In this document: piece by piece, positions 31,443 to 40,046 of the stretch
How positions within the stretch are numbered: the first letter of the stretch is position 1
Layout of the letters: each line of letters starts with the position of its first letter
Assembly: GCA_035555315.1 (NCBI GenBank)
Contig: DATMGU010000010.1
Coordinates: 1-64,000, forward strand
Origin: DATMGU01 sp035555315
GTDB lineage: Bacteria > Pseudomonadota > Alphaproteobacteria > ATCC43930 > CGMCC-115725
Reading direction: 5' to 3'
Length of the DNA: 64,000 nt
The notes under the pieces: model-generated
Database searches by the model: none
The model's input: only the letters and a program-made list of their open reading frames with translations
What the model was told of the DNA's origin: nothing
Program-made: the position numbers and the translations under genes

Positions 31443-34130
31443 TTGGGTGATCTGGTGCGGGTGATCCGTCTGCTCGTCGGTATTGTCGATTTCTCGCGGC
31501 GCTATGCCTGGGGCGTCTTGGCCGCGGCGCTGGCGTTAAGCGTCGCCGCCGGTATCTACGCGGCGGGCACGCTGGGCATCACGACGGATACCAGCAAGCT
31601 GCTGTCGCCCGATCTGCCTTGGCAGAAGGCGGCGGCGGCGTTCGACCAGGCGTTTCCGCAGGGGGTGGCGCAACTCGCCATCGTGATCGACGGCGATACG
31701 GCCGACGCGACCGATGACGCCGCCGCGGCCTTGGCCGACGCGCTCGCCAAGCGGCCGGACCTGTTCCGCACCGTCGAGCGACCGGAGGCCAATGCGTTTT
31801 TCAAGCGTTATGGCCTGCTGCTCCTGTCGACCGAGGAACTCGGCAAGCTGTCCGATCAACTCGCCCAGGCCCAGCCGCTGCTCGGTCCGCTGGATGCCGA
31901 TCCAAGCCTGCGTGGTTTGTTCGGTGTTCTGGGCATGGCGCTGGGCGGGGTGGAGCAGGGGCAGGCGCCGGCCGATATGCTGACCGGACCGATGACACGG
32001 TTCGCGGGGGCGGTGGAAAGCCTCAACGCCGGCGCCGCCAAACCGGTTTCCTGGCAGGCGCTGATGACCGCGCGCGCGCCGCAGCCGGAAGAACTCCGCC
32101 GCTTCGTTCTGGTTCAACCAAAACTCGATTTCACCGCCTTGGAACCCGGTGGCGCTGCCCGCTCGGCGGTGCGCGATCTGGTGACGCGTCTGCCCGAGAC
32201 GTCGCCGGCCAGCGGTATCCGCGTTCGCATGACCGGCGAGGTGGCGCTGAACGACGAGGAGTTCGCTTCGGTCACCCAGGGTGCCGGCATCGCCACGGCG
32301 CTGTCGCTCGTGGCGGTCTGCGTGCTGTTGCTGCTGGGCTTGCGGTCGCCGCGCATTATCGTCGCCATTTTCATAACGCTGATCGTCGGATTGGTGATGA
32401 CTGCGGGCTTCGCCACGCTGGCGGTCGGCACGCTAAACCTCATCTCCGTCGCCTTCGCGGTGCTGTTCATCGGCATCGGTGTCGATTTCGGCATTCAGTT
32501 CGCGATGCGCTATCGGGCGGAACTGCATACCGTCACCGGCGGCGCGCGCCCGGCCGATCCCCATGCCGTCAACATCGCGGCGCTGCGTCGCACCGCCGAG
32601 GGCGTCGGCGGCCCGCTGGCGCTGGCGGCGGTCGCGGCGGCGGTCGGCTTCTTTTCGTTCCTGCCGACGGATTATCGCGGCGTCTCCGAGCTCGGCCTCA
32701 TCGCCGGCACCGGCATGGGGGTCGCCTTGCTGGCGAATCTCACGGTGCTGCCGGCGCTGTTGACGCTGATCCCTGGGCGCGGTGTATCCGAGGCCGCCGG
32801 GTTCGCCTGGGCGGCCGGGGTCGATCGTTGGCTGGCACGCCGGCACCGCTGGGTCGCGGGGGCGGCCCTCGTCCTGGGCATCGCCGCCGCGGCGACGGTA
32901 CCGTTCCTGACTTTCGACGCCGATCCCATGGATCTCAAGGACCCGACCAAGGAATCGGTGCGCACGGCGATCGCGCTGATCGACGACCCCAACACCTCGC
33001 CCTATACGATCGAGGTGCTGAACCCGGATCTGCCGCATGCGGTCGATCTCGCCGGTCACCTCGACAAGCTGTCCCAGGTCAAGATGACCTTGACCCTGCA
33101 AAGCTTCGTGCCTGGAGACCAGCCGGCGAAGCTCGATATCCTGGATGGCGTGCGGCTGTTCCTGGGGCCGATTCTCGATCACGCCGATCCGGCGCCGCTG
33201 CCGGGCGAGGAGGTGGAACGCCAGAGCGCCGAGGCATTCATCGCAACGCTGAAGCGGCTCGCCGGGTTGCCGGCGGCGGGTGACCTGGCGCCGATCGCCA
33301 AACGGCTGGACTCGGCGTTGACCGCCTATCTGGCACGCCCGAATGTCACCATGGCGCCGCTCCGCAACGTGTTGGTGGGCGGCTTCGAGCGACGGATGGA
33401 CGCGCTGCGCCTGTCGATGACCGCCGGTCCGGTGACCGCCGACACCATGCCGGCGGAGTTTCGGGCGCAATGGATCGCCGCCGATGGGCGGGCTCGGGTC
33501 GAAGTGTTCCCCAAGGGCAATATCCGGGACCAGCGGGTGATGCACGGCTTCGTCGACGCGGTCGTGGCGGTCGCCCCGACGGCCACCGGCGCGCCGGTGG
33601 CGATCCTGGCCTCCGGCGATACCATCAGCCATGCGTTCCTCCAGGCCTCCTTGTTGGCGCTGGTGGCCATCACCTTGGTTCTGGCAATCATCCTACGCCG
33701 TTTGCGAGATGTCGCCCTGGTGCTGATCCCGCTGTTGCTCGCCGGCCTCTATGCGATCGGCACCTGTGTCGCGATAGGCTTGCCGCTGAATTTCGCCAAT
33801 GTCATCGCGGTCCCCCTGCTGCTCGGCATCGGGGTGGCGTTCGATATCTATTTCGTGATGGCATGGCGCCGCGGCTCCGGGCCGGTGGCGCTTCTGCAGA
33901 CCAGCACCGCGCGCGCCGTGGTGTTCAGCGCCTTCACCACGACGACGGCGTTCGGCAGCCTGGCGCTATCGCATCATGCGGGTACCGCCAGCATGGGCCT
34001 GCTGCTGATGATCGCGCTGGGCTATGCGCTGCTCTGCACGCTGGTCGTTCAGCCGGCCCTGATGAGCTTGTGGGGACGGGGGGCCGGCGCGGGCGAGTCG
34101 GTGGGAGGCCGATTAGCCGGCATTCGTTAG
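31443..34130 (+). CDS. hpnN: HpnN hopanoid transporter (RND/MMPL type)
   Basis: An 895-residue RND-type transporter with two halves, each with one membrane segment, a large periplasmic domain and a five-segment membrane bundle (for example ATALSLVAVCVLLLLGLRSP and VALLANLTVLPALLTLIPG; then ALVAITLVLAIILRRLRDVALVLIPLLL and FDIYFVMAWRR). The LISVAFAVLFIGIGVDFGIQFAMRYR segment is typical. HpnN moves hopanoids to the outer membrane and occurs in hopanoid clusters. The first start codon is TTG with AGGGG close by; in-frame GTG codons at 31455 and 31461 are alternatives. The 3' end carries a 19-bp duplication. Confidence 0.9.
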   Translation: MGDLVRVIRLLVGIVDFSRRYAWGVLAAALALSVAAGIYAAGTLGITTDTSKLLSPDLPWQKAAAAFDQAFPQGVAQLAIVIDGDTADATDDAAAALADALAKRPDLFRTVERPEANAFFKRYGLLLLSTEELGKLSDQLAQAQPLLGPLDADPSLRGLFGVLGMALGGVEQGQAPADMLTGPMTRFAGAVESLNAGAAKPVSWQALMTARAPQPEELRRFVLVQPKLDFTALEPGGAARSAVRDLVTRLPETSPASGIRVRMTGEVALNDEEFASVTQGAGIATALSLVAVCVLLLLGLRSPRIIVAIFITLIVGLVMTAGFATLAVGTLNLISVAFAVLFIGIGVDFGIQFAMRYRAELHTVTGGARPADPHAVNIAALRRTAEGVGGPLALAAVAAAVGFFSFLPTDYRGVSELGLIAGTGMGVALLANLTVLPALLTLIPGRGVSEAAGFAWAAGVDRWLARRHRWVAGAALVLGIAAAATVPFLTFDADPMDLKDPTKESVRTAIALIDDPNTSPYTIEVLNPDLPHAVDLAGHLDKLSQVKMTLTLQSFVPGDQPAKLDILDGVRLFLGPILDHADPAPLPGEEVERQSAEAFIATLKRLAGLPAAGDLAPIAKRLDSALTAYLARPNVTMAPLRNVLVGGFERRMDALRLSMTAGPVTADTMPAEFRAQWIAADGRARVEVFPKGNIRDQRVMHGFVDAVVAVAPTATGAPVAILASGDTISHAFLQASLLALVAITLVLAIILRRLRDVALVLIPLLLAGLYAIGTCVAIGLPLNFANVIAVPLLLGIGVAFDIYFVMAWRRGSGPVALLQTSTARAVVFSAFTTTTAFGSLALSHHAGTASMGLLLMIALGYALLCTLVVQPALMSLWGRGAGAGESVGGRLAGIR

Positions 34131-34154
34131 TTGCCCCGGCATTCGTTCGTTGCC
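34117..34154. repeat. 19-bp tandem duplication at the hpnN/hpnM junction
   Basis: CCGGCATTCGTTAGTTGCC (34117-34135) and CCGGCATTCGTTCGTTGCC (34136-34154) differ at one base. The first copy contains the hpnN stop codon (TAG) and the second reaches the last base of the convergent hpnM gene. Confidence 0.92.
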
Positions 34155-34774
34155 TAGGCGCCGCCGGCCAGCACCTTGATCTTGCTTTCCAGGGTGTCGA
34201 GCAGGCCCTTGAAGCCGTTGCGCTGGATCACCGCGCTGAATTCCGAGCGGCGCGTGGCGATTTCGCTGATCGTGCCGGTCAAGAAAACATCGACCGACTG
34301 CCAATCCTTACCGTTCTGCAGCAGCAGATAGTGCAGCGCGATCGGCGGATCATGCGGCCGGACCAGGGCGCTTTTGACCAGAATGCCGTTTTGCAGCGGT
34401 GTTTCGCCATCGACCTGGAAACGCTCCCCGGCATAGCCATCGAAGCGGCGCGCATAGGTCGCTACGACGAACCGGCCGAAGGCGTCGACCACCTGGTTCC
34501 GTTCCGCCTCGGTCCAGTTGGTCCATGGGCTGCCGGCGATGATACGGGTCATCAGAGGTATGTTGAAGGTGTGCATGATCGCCGGGTCGAGCAGCTTGTA
34601 GCGGCCTTGATAGCCTAGCCGATCGGCATTCTTCATGACCCCGAGCAGCACGTCGTCGAACTGGTTGATCACGTCGCTGGCCGGACCCGCCTGGGCGGTG
34701 GGGGTGAAGGCGAGCATGGCGGCGAGGGCGGCTGTCAGGAAAAACCCCGCCCTTCTCCGCACCGGCGCCTCCAT
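34154..34774 (-). CDS. hpnM: HpnM, MlaC/Ttg2D-like hopanoid-associated periplasmic protein
   Basis: A 206-residue exported protein of the MlaC/Ttg2D (toluene tolerance) family. A signal peptide ends near TAQA (about residue 29 from MEAPVRRRAGFF). The core follows the MlaC pattern: DVINQFDDVLLGVMKNADRLGY, WTNWTEAERNQVVDAFGRFVVATYARRFDGY, and DWQSVDVFLTGTISEIATRRSEF. MlaC proteins carry lipids across the periplasm; HpnM is the version in hopanoid clusters. An upstream start at 34825 adds 17 residues before the signal peptide and is less likely. It is convergent with hpnN, with only 23 bases between. Confidence 0.85.
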   Translation of the reverse strand: MEAPVRRRAGFFLTAALAAMLAFTPTAQAGPASDVINQFDDVLLGVMKNADRLGYQGRYKLLDPAIMHTFNIPLMTRIIAGSPWTNWTEAERNQVVDAFGRFVVATYARRFDGYAGERFQVDGETPLQNGILVKSALVRPHDPPIALHYLLLQNGKDWQSVDVFLTGTISEIATRRSEFSAVIQRNGFKGLLDTLESKIKVLAGGA

Positions 34775-34866
34775 CCGAAACCATCCCGCCCGAGTGCCGG
34801 CGTCTTTCCCCCTCTGACACCGCATGGTTCAGGTCACGAACGCGATGAAGCCGGAGATCCCGGCGA

Positions 34867-36810
34867 TCAGGCGCGGACCGGCACGGTTCCTGTCGCCCGA
34901 CCCAGAGCCGCTAGGGCGGTCGCTGTGATGTGCCGTGCGTTGAGGCCCGCCTCGTCATACTGAACATTCGGCGAATCGTGATCGATGAACCGGTCAGGCA
35001 GCACCATCGGCCGTATCTTGAGCCCGGTGTCGAGCGCGCCGGATGTCGCCAGTGCGTGCAGCACCTGGCTGGCGAAGCCGCCGATCGAGCCCTCCTCGAT
35101 GGTGATCAGCACTTCGTGCTCGCGCGCCAGACGATGGACCAGATCGAGATCGAGCGGTTTCGCGAAGCGTGCATCGGCGACCGTGGTGGACAAGCCAAAG
35201 CTCGCCAACTCGTTGGCCGCGGCCAGACATTCGGCCAAGCGGGTGCCAATGCTGAGCAGTGCCACGGTGGTGCCCTCGCGCAGGATGCGGCCCTTGCCGA
35301 TGGGCAGGGCCTCGCCGCGCTCCGGCAGCTCGATGCCGACGCCATCGCCGCGCGGATAGCGGATCGCCGATGGCAGATCGTCGATCTCGACGGCGGTGCG
35401 GACCATATGCACCAGTTCCGCCTCATCGGCCGGGGCCATGATCACGATGTCCGGCAGACAGCACAGATAGGCGAGGTCGAACGAGCCCGCATGGGTCGCT
35501 CCGTCGGCACCGACCAGCCCGGCGCGATCCAGCGCGAAGCGAACCGGCAGGCGTTGCAGCACGACGTCGTGAATCAGCTGATCGTAGCCACGCTGCAGGA
35601 AGGTCGAATAAATCGCGCAGAACGGCTTCATGCCTTCCGAGGCGAGACCCGCGGCGAAGGTCACCGCGTGCTGTTCGGCGATACCGACGTCGAAGCAGCG
35701 CTCCGGGAACCGGTCGCCGAACAGGTTGAGGCCGGTGCCGGACGGCATCGCCGCGGTGATAGCGACGATCTTCGGATCGTCCTCGGCCTCCTGGATCAGC
35801 GCGCGGCCGAACACGTTCTGATAGGACGGGGCATTCGATTTGGGCTTGGTCTGAGTGCCCGTCACCACGTCGAACTTGCTGACCGCGTGGTACTTGTCGC
35901 CGGCCGCCTCGGCGGGCGCATAGCCGCGACCTTTCTGGGTCACGACGTGGATCAGCACGGGGCCGGCATATTCGGCGTCGCGGACGTTCTTCAACACCGG
36001 CAGCAGGTGATCGAGGTTATGCCCGTCGATCGGCCCGACGTAATAGAAACCCAGCTCCTCGAACAGGGTGCCGCCGGTGACCATGCCGCGGGCATATTCC
36101 TCGGCCCGCTTCGCCGCCTTCTTCAAGGTCCGCGGCAGGGCGTTGCTGATTCCGATCGCGGTTTGCCGCAGGCTGAGGAACGATTTCGACGACAGCAGGC
36201 GCGATAGATACGCGCTCATGGCGCCGACCGGCGGGGCGATCGACATGTCGTTGTCGTTCAGGATGACGACCAGCCGCGTCCCTTCCATCGAGCCGGCGTT
36301 GTTCATCGCCTCATAGGCCATGCCGGCGCTCATCGAGCCGTCGCCGATCACCGCCACGACGTTGTTCTTGCGCCCCTCCAGGTCGCGCGCGACCGCCATG
36401 CCGAGGCCGGCCGAAATCGAGGTGGAGGCATGGGCGGCCCCGAACGGGTCGTATTCGCTTTCGCTGCGCCGGGTGAAGCCGGACAGGCCGCCGCCGGTGC
36501 GCAAGGTGCGAATCCGATCGCGCCGACCGGTCAGGATCTTGTGCGGATAGGCCTGATGGCCGACATCCCAGATCAGACGATCCGCCGGCGTGTCGAACAC
36601 GTAATGCAAGGCGACCGTCAATTCGACAACGCCCAGACCGGCACCCAAATGGCCACCCGTGATCGATACCGCTTCGATCGTTTCCTGACGCAATTCATCC
36701 GCCAACTGGCGTAAATCCGTCTCCGGCAGGGCACGCAGATCGGCCGGCGTGACAACACGATCCAGGATAGGCTTTTGCACCAGACTCGGCTTTTGCGATT
36801 GACCGCTCAC
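34867..36810 (-). CDS. dxs: 1-deoxy-D-xylulose-5-phosphate synthase
   Basis: A 647-residue DXS, the first and rate-limiting enzyme of the MEP isoprenoid pathway. It joins pyruvate and glyceraldehyde 3-phosphate using thiamine diphosphate. Landmarks are ETIEAVSITGGHLGAGLGVVELTVALHYVF, the GDGSMSAGMAYEAMNNAG cofactor motif, and the transketolase domain with YSTFLQRGYDQLIHDV. The GTG at 36810 is chosen because AAGGAGC stands just before it; the open frame extends 19 codons further. It supplies precursors for the hopanoid genes around it and is divergent from ispH. Confidence 0.96.
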   Translation of the reverse strand: MSGQSQKPSLVQKPILDRVVTPADLRALPETDLRQLADELRQETIEAVSITGGHLGAGLGVVELTVALHYVFDTPADRLIWDVGHQAYPHKILTGRRDRIRTLRTGGGLSGFTRRSESEYDPFGAAHASTSISAGLGMAVARDLEGRKNNVVAVIGDGSMSAGMAYEAMNNAGSMEGTRLVVILNDNDMSIAPPVGAMSAYLSRLLSSKSFLSLRQTAIGISNALPRTLKKAAKRAEEYARGMVTGGTLFEELGFYYVGPIDGHNLDHLLPVLKNVRDAEYAGPVLIHVVTQKGRGYAPAEAAGDKYHAVSKFDVVTGTQTKPKSNAPSYQNVFGRALIQEAEDDPKIVAITAAMPSGTGLNLFGDRFPERCFDVGIAEQHAVTFAAGLASEGMKPFCAIYSTFLQRGYDQLIHDVVLQRLPVRFALDRAGLVGADGATHAGSFDLAYLCCLPDIVIMAPADEAELVHMVRTAVEIDDLPSAIRYPRGDGVGIELPERGEALPIGKGRILREGTTVALLSIGTRLAECLAAANELASFGLSTTVADARFAKPLDLDLVHRLAREHEVLITIEEGSIGGFASQVLHALATSGALDTGLKIRPMVLPDRFIDHDSPNVQYDEAGLNARHITATALAALGRATGTVPVRA

Positions 36811-37190
36811 GTTTGCTCCTTGGTCCCGCTCCGGGGAATTTTTCCGGGGAATTGGCTGGAATTCCACCGGGTATCACCCCCACGCTACCCGCAGAGGGTC
36901 GATTTGGGCAACCGTGACCAGAAAACGGTAGTGGGTCAATTTGTAATTTTCCAATGTTGAGGGTACGAAAACCACGCCGTAGTCGCGGTGCCGGCGGATC
37001 CCTCGGGGCCGTCTCCGGTTGCGCGAAAGTGTGGCGCGTTTGCCGCCGTGACCCTGCCATGTTAGCGTTGCATCGCAATATCCTGATGCCGCTGCGCGTT
37101 GCTCGGGTTAGTGTTCGTCTATCATAGGCCGTCGATATCGGGTATCGGACCTATCAAGGAACTAAGTAACTCGAGGTTGGGGTTGCCGTG
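36811..37190. promoter_or_regulatory. Divergent control region between dxs and ispH
   Basis: About 380 bases without a gene. Next to dxs lies a direct repeat of TCCGGGGAATT (36828-36838 and 36841-36853 approximately), and an A/T-richer stretch near 36935-36970 that could hold the dxs promoter (TTGACC on the minus strand). Toward ispH a TATCAT at 37120-37125 could be a -10 element with a weak TTGCTC -35 at a short 15-base spacing. No strong operator is visible. Confidence 0.4.
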
Positions 37191-38138
37191 ATGAAAGTGA
37201 TCTTGGCGAAGCCGCGCGGTTTTTGCGCCGGCGTCGAACGTGCGATCGATATCGTCGAGCGCGCCCTGCAGAAATATGGCGCGCCCGTCTACGTCCGGCA
37301 CGAGATCGTGCATAACCGCCACGTCGTGGAAAGCCTGAAGGCCAAAGGCGCGCATTTCGTCGATGAATTGGACGAGATCCCCCCGGGCGGCATCACCGTG
37401 TTCAGTGCCCATGGCGTCGCTCAATCGGTCGAGGACGCGGCGGCATTGCGCAGCCTGCCGGTCATCGACGCCACATGCCCGCTGGTCTCCAAGGTCCATC
37501 ACGAGGCGCAGCGCTATGCCGAATCCGGCCGCGACGTCGTGTTGATCGGCCATGCCGGCCATCCCGAGGTCGAAGGCACCATGGGTCGGATCACCGGCAA
37601 GGTGCATCTGGTGGCGACTCCGGACGATGTGGCAAAGCTGGTCGTCGATGATCCGCAGCGGCTCTCCTACGTCACCCAGACCACGCTCAGCGTCGACGAT
37701 ACGCGCAGCGTCATCGAGGCGCTGAACCAGCGGTTCCCGGGCATCGTCGGGCCGGACACGCGCGACATCTGCTATGCCACGCAGAACCGTCAGAAGGCGG
37801 TGCGGGACCTGGCGGAGATCGTCGACGTGATTCTGGTGGTCGGCGCCCATAACAGCTCGAACTCGAATCGTCTGGCCGAGATCGCCGGCGAGATGGGGGT
37901 GACGGGCTATCTGATCGAGGACGCCCGCAAATTGGATCCGGCCTGGCTGGAGGGCATCGAGGCCGTGGGTGTCACCGCCGGCGCCTCCGCCCCCGAACAT
38001 CTGGTGCAGGAACTGGTCGACCGGCTGGTCGAATTGGGGGCGACCGCCGTCGAGATTCTGCCGGGCGTCGAGGAGAATGTGCGGTTCAAGATGCCGCCGG
38101 AACTCGCCGACACCCCGCAAGCGGTGATGCATTCGTGA
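37191..38138 (+). CDS. ispH: 4-hydroxy-3-methylbut-2-enyl diphosphate reductase
   Basis: A 315-residue IspH (LytB), the last enzyme of the MEP pathway, making isopentenyl and dimethylallyl diphosphate with a [4Fe-4S] cluster. The three cluster Cys are C12 (GFCAGVERAI), C96 (DATCPLVSKVH) and C194 (DICYATQNRQ). Other motifs are HEIVHNRHVV, the FSAHGV loop, IGHAGHPEVEGT and the SSNSNRL loop. A GTG directly precedes the ATG taken as start. It lies divergent to dxs and 107 bases before hpnH, so isoprenoid supply and hopanoid synthesis are clustered. Confidence 0.97.
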   Translation: MKVILAKPRGFCAGVERAIDIVERALQKYGAPVYVRHEIVHNRHVVESLKAKGAHFVDELDEIPPGGITVFSAHGVAQSVEDAAALRSLPVIDATCPLVSKVHHEAQRYAESGRDVVLIGHAGHPEVEGTMGRITGKVHLVATPDDVAKLVVDDPQRLSYVTQTTLSVDDTRSVIEALNQRFPGIVGPDTRDICYATQNRQKAVRDLAEIVDVILVVGAHNSSNSNRLAEIAGEMGVTGYLIEDARKLDPAWLEGIEAVGVTAGASAPEHLVQELVDRLVELGATAVEILPGVEENVRFKMPPELADTPQAVMHS

Positions 38139-38179
38139 AGACGGCGGCTGCGACGACACGCTAGCAACAATTAAGACAG

Positions 38180-38197
38180 AGCGCCTGATCAGGCGCT
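38180..38197. other. 18-bp perfect palindrome between ispH and hpnH
   Basis: AGCGCCTGATCAGGCGCT is fully self-complementary. It lies 42 bases after the ispH stop and 48 bases before the hpnH start. There is no T-run, so it is not a typical terminator. It could be an operator or an mRNA hairpin. Confidence 0.7.
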
Positions 38198-38245
38198 TCC
38201 TATGGTTTCACAGATCGCAGCGGCGATCATGCTTCGGGGTACAAA

Positions 38246-39394
38246 GTGGCGGTTCCTCTGCTTCAAACGTTCAAAGTCGGCGCCTATGTCGTCAAGCAGC
38301 ATCTCCAGCGCCGCAAGCGCTACCCTCTGGTGCTGATGCTCGAGCCGTTGTTCCGCTGCAATCTCGCCTGCGCCGGTTGCGGCAAGATCGATTATCCCGA
38401 TCCGATCCTGAATCAGCGCCTGTCGGTCGAGGATTGCCTGCAGGCGGTCGACGAATGCGGCGCCCCCGTGGTGTCGATCGCCGGCGGCGAGCCGCTGCTG
38501 CACAAGGAAATCGACCAGGTGGTCGAGGGCATCATCGCCCGCAAGAAGTTCGTCTATCTGTGCACGAACGCCTTGCTGCTCGAAAAGAAGATGCACCTGT
38601 TCAAGCCGAACCCGTATTTCACCTGGTCGGTTCATCTGGACGGCAACCGCGAGGATCACGACCACGCGGTCTCGCAGGACGGCGTCTACGACCGCGCCGT
38701 CGCGGCGATCAAGAAGGCCAAGGCGCTCGGTTTCCGGGTCAACATCAACACCACGCTGTTCGACAACGCGGTGCCGGAGCGGGTGGCGAACTTCTTCGAC
38801 GACGCGAAGGCGCTGGGCATCGACGGCATCACCGTGTCGCCCGGCTATGCCTATGAGCGCGCGCCGGACCAGAAGCACTTCCTGAACCGGCAGAAGACGA
38901 AGCAGCTGTTCCGCGACATCTTCAAGCGCGGCCTGGGCAAGGGCTGGGAATTCAGCCAGTCGTCGCTGTTCCTGGATTTCCTGGCGGGCAATCAGAAGTT
39001 CGAATGCACGCCTTGGGGCAATCCGACTCGGACCTATTTCGGCTGGCAGCGTCCCTGCTACCTGCTGGGCGAGGGCTATGCGAGCTCGTTCAAGGAGCTG
39101 ATGGAATCGACGGATTGGGACCGGTACGGTACCGGCAACTATGAAAAATGCGCCGATTGCATGGTGCATAGCGGGTACGAGGCGACCGCGGTCGCGGCAT
39201 CGATCGGCAATCCGCTGAAGGCGCTGAAGGTCGCGATGGGCGGCATCCGCACGGAGGGCGCCATGGTCGAGGATATCTCGCTCGATAACCAGCGACCGGC
39301 CGAATACGTCTTCTCGCGCCATGTCGAGCAGGCTATGGCACAGCTAGCCCATACCAAACCCGTCGAAGCCCCCTCGGCGAGCGCAGCCGAGTAG
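38246..39394 (+). CDS. hpnH: HpnH, radical SAM adenosylhopane synthase
   Basis: A 382-residue radical SAM enzyme that adds adenosine to diploptene in the first step of making extended hopanoids. The SAM-cluster motif is CNLACAGC (C38, C42, C45), in the context LVLMLEPLFRCNLACAGCGK. The SIAGGEPLLHKEI motif and the WSVHLDGNREDHDHAV region are typical, and a C-terminal Cys pair (YEKCADCMVHSGYEATA) is conserved in the family. The start is GTG. The last 51 bases overlap the end of hpnG on the other strand. Confidence 0.95.
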   Translation: MAVPLLQTFKVGAYVVKQHLQRRKRYPLVLMLEPLFRCNLACAGCGKIDYPDPILNQRLSVEDCLQAVDECGAPVVSIAGGEPLLHKEIDQVVEGIIARKKFVYLCTNALLLEKKMHLFKPNPYFTWSVHLDGNREDHDHAVSQDGVYDRAVAAIKKAKALGFRVNINTTLFDNAVPERVANFFDDAKALGIDGITVSPGYAYERAPDQKHFLNRQKTKQLFRDIFKRGLGKGWEFSQSSLFLDFLAGNQKFECTPWGNPTRTYFGWQRPCYLLGEGYASSFKELMESTDWDRYGTGNYEKCADCMVHSGYEATAVAASIGNPLKALKVAMGGIRTEGAMVEDISLDNQRPAEYVFSRHVEQAMAQLAHTKPVEAPSASAAE

Positions 39395-40033
39395 GGTTCC
39401 GCTCGCCGCACCGGCATCCCGGCCTAGGCGCAACAGGGCCGGGAGTTGGCCGGGCGCGCGCAACAAGGCTGCGAGCACGGCCAGGATGTCCGTGCGGCCA
39501 TCCGGATGGACGCCGACCAGGGCGGCCCTGGGCAATGCCCGCTCGGCCGGATCGGCGATGGCGCGGATGATCAGCAGGGGCAGGCCGGCCTGCCGGGCTG
39601 CCCGGGCCAGCACATGGCTCTCCATATCGACGGCGGCGGCGCCGGAACGCTGATGCCAGGATCGCTTGTCGGCCACGGTCGAGAGCGGGGTGTCGGCCCC
39701 CAGGATCGGTAGCGCGCTCGGCCGAAACGCCAGCAAGGCTTCGCCCGCGCGACCGCGCCAGGCATCATCGGTCGGGTAGGCGATTCCCCCGGTGTCGATC
39801 ACCCGATCCGGCAGCAGCAAAGAGCCGGGCGCCAGCCCTGGCGCAAGCCCTCCGGCGAGACCGAAACTCAAGAGCGCGGTGGCCCCGCCGGCGATCAGCG
39901 CAGCTGTCGCCCGTTCGGCCCCCGCGAGCCGAGCGCCGCTGAGCTTGATGGTCGCTTCCCGGGGCAGATGGGGCGCCAAGATACGGGCCTCGGACGCGAG
40001 GCCGACCAGAATGCCGAGATGCATCGGGCTCAT
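39344..40033 (-). CDS. hpnG: HpnG adenosylhopane nucleosidase/phosphorylase
   Basis: A 229-residue member of the nucleoside phosphorylase-like group. HpnG releases adenine from adenosylhopane to give ribosylhopane. It shows the family pattern: ILVGLASEARIL at the N-terminus, the LLSFGLAGGLAPGL glycine loop, and AAAVDMESHVLARAARQAGL with the MES motif that binds the ribose. The C-terminus overlaps the convergent hpnH by 51 bases. shc lies 13 bases upstream in the same direction. Confidence 0.88.
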   Translation of the reverse strand: MSPMHLGILVGLASEARILAPHLPREATIKLSGARLAGAERATAALIAGGATALLSFGLAGGLAPGLAPGSLLLPDRVIDTGGIAYPTDDAWRGRAGEALLAFRPSALPILGADTPLSTVADKRSWHQRSGAAAVDMESHVLARAARQAGLPLLIIRAIADPAERALPRAALVGVHPDGRTDILAVLAALLRAPGQLPALLRLGRDAGAASGTLLGCARRGGFDGFGMG

Positions 40034-40046
40034 CGTCGCGAGCCGA

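Noticed and set aside
34117..34154. The 19-bp duplication as an attachment site or insertion-sequence scar
   Set aside because: The copies are directly adjacent with nothing between them, and no integrase or transposase is near; slippage is simpler.
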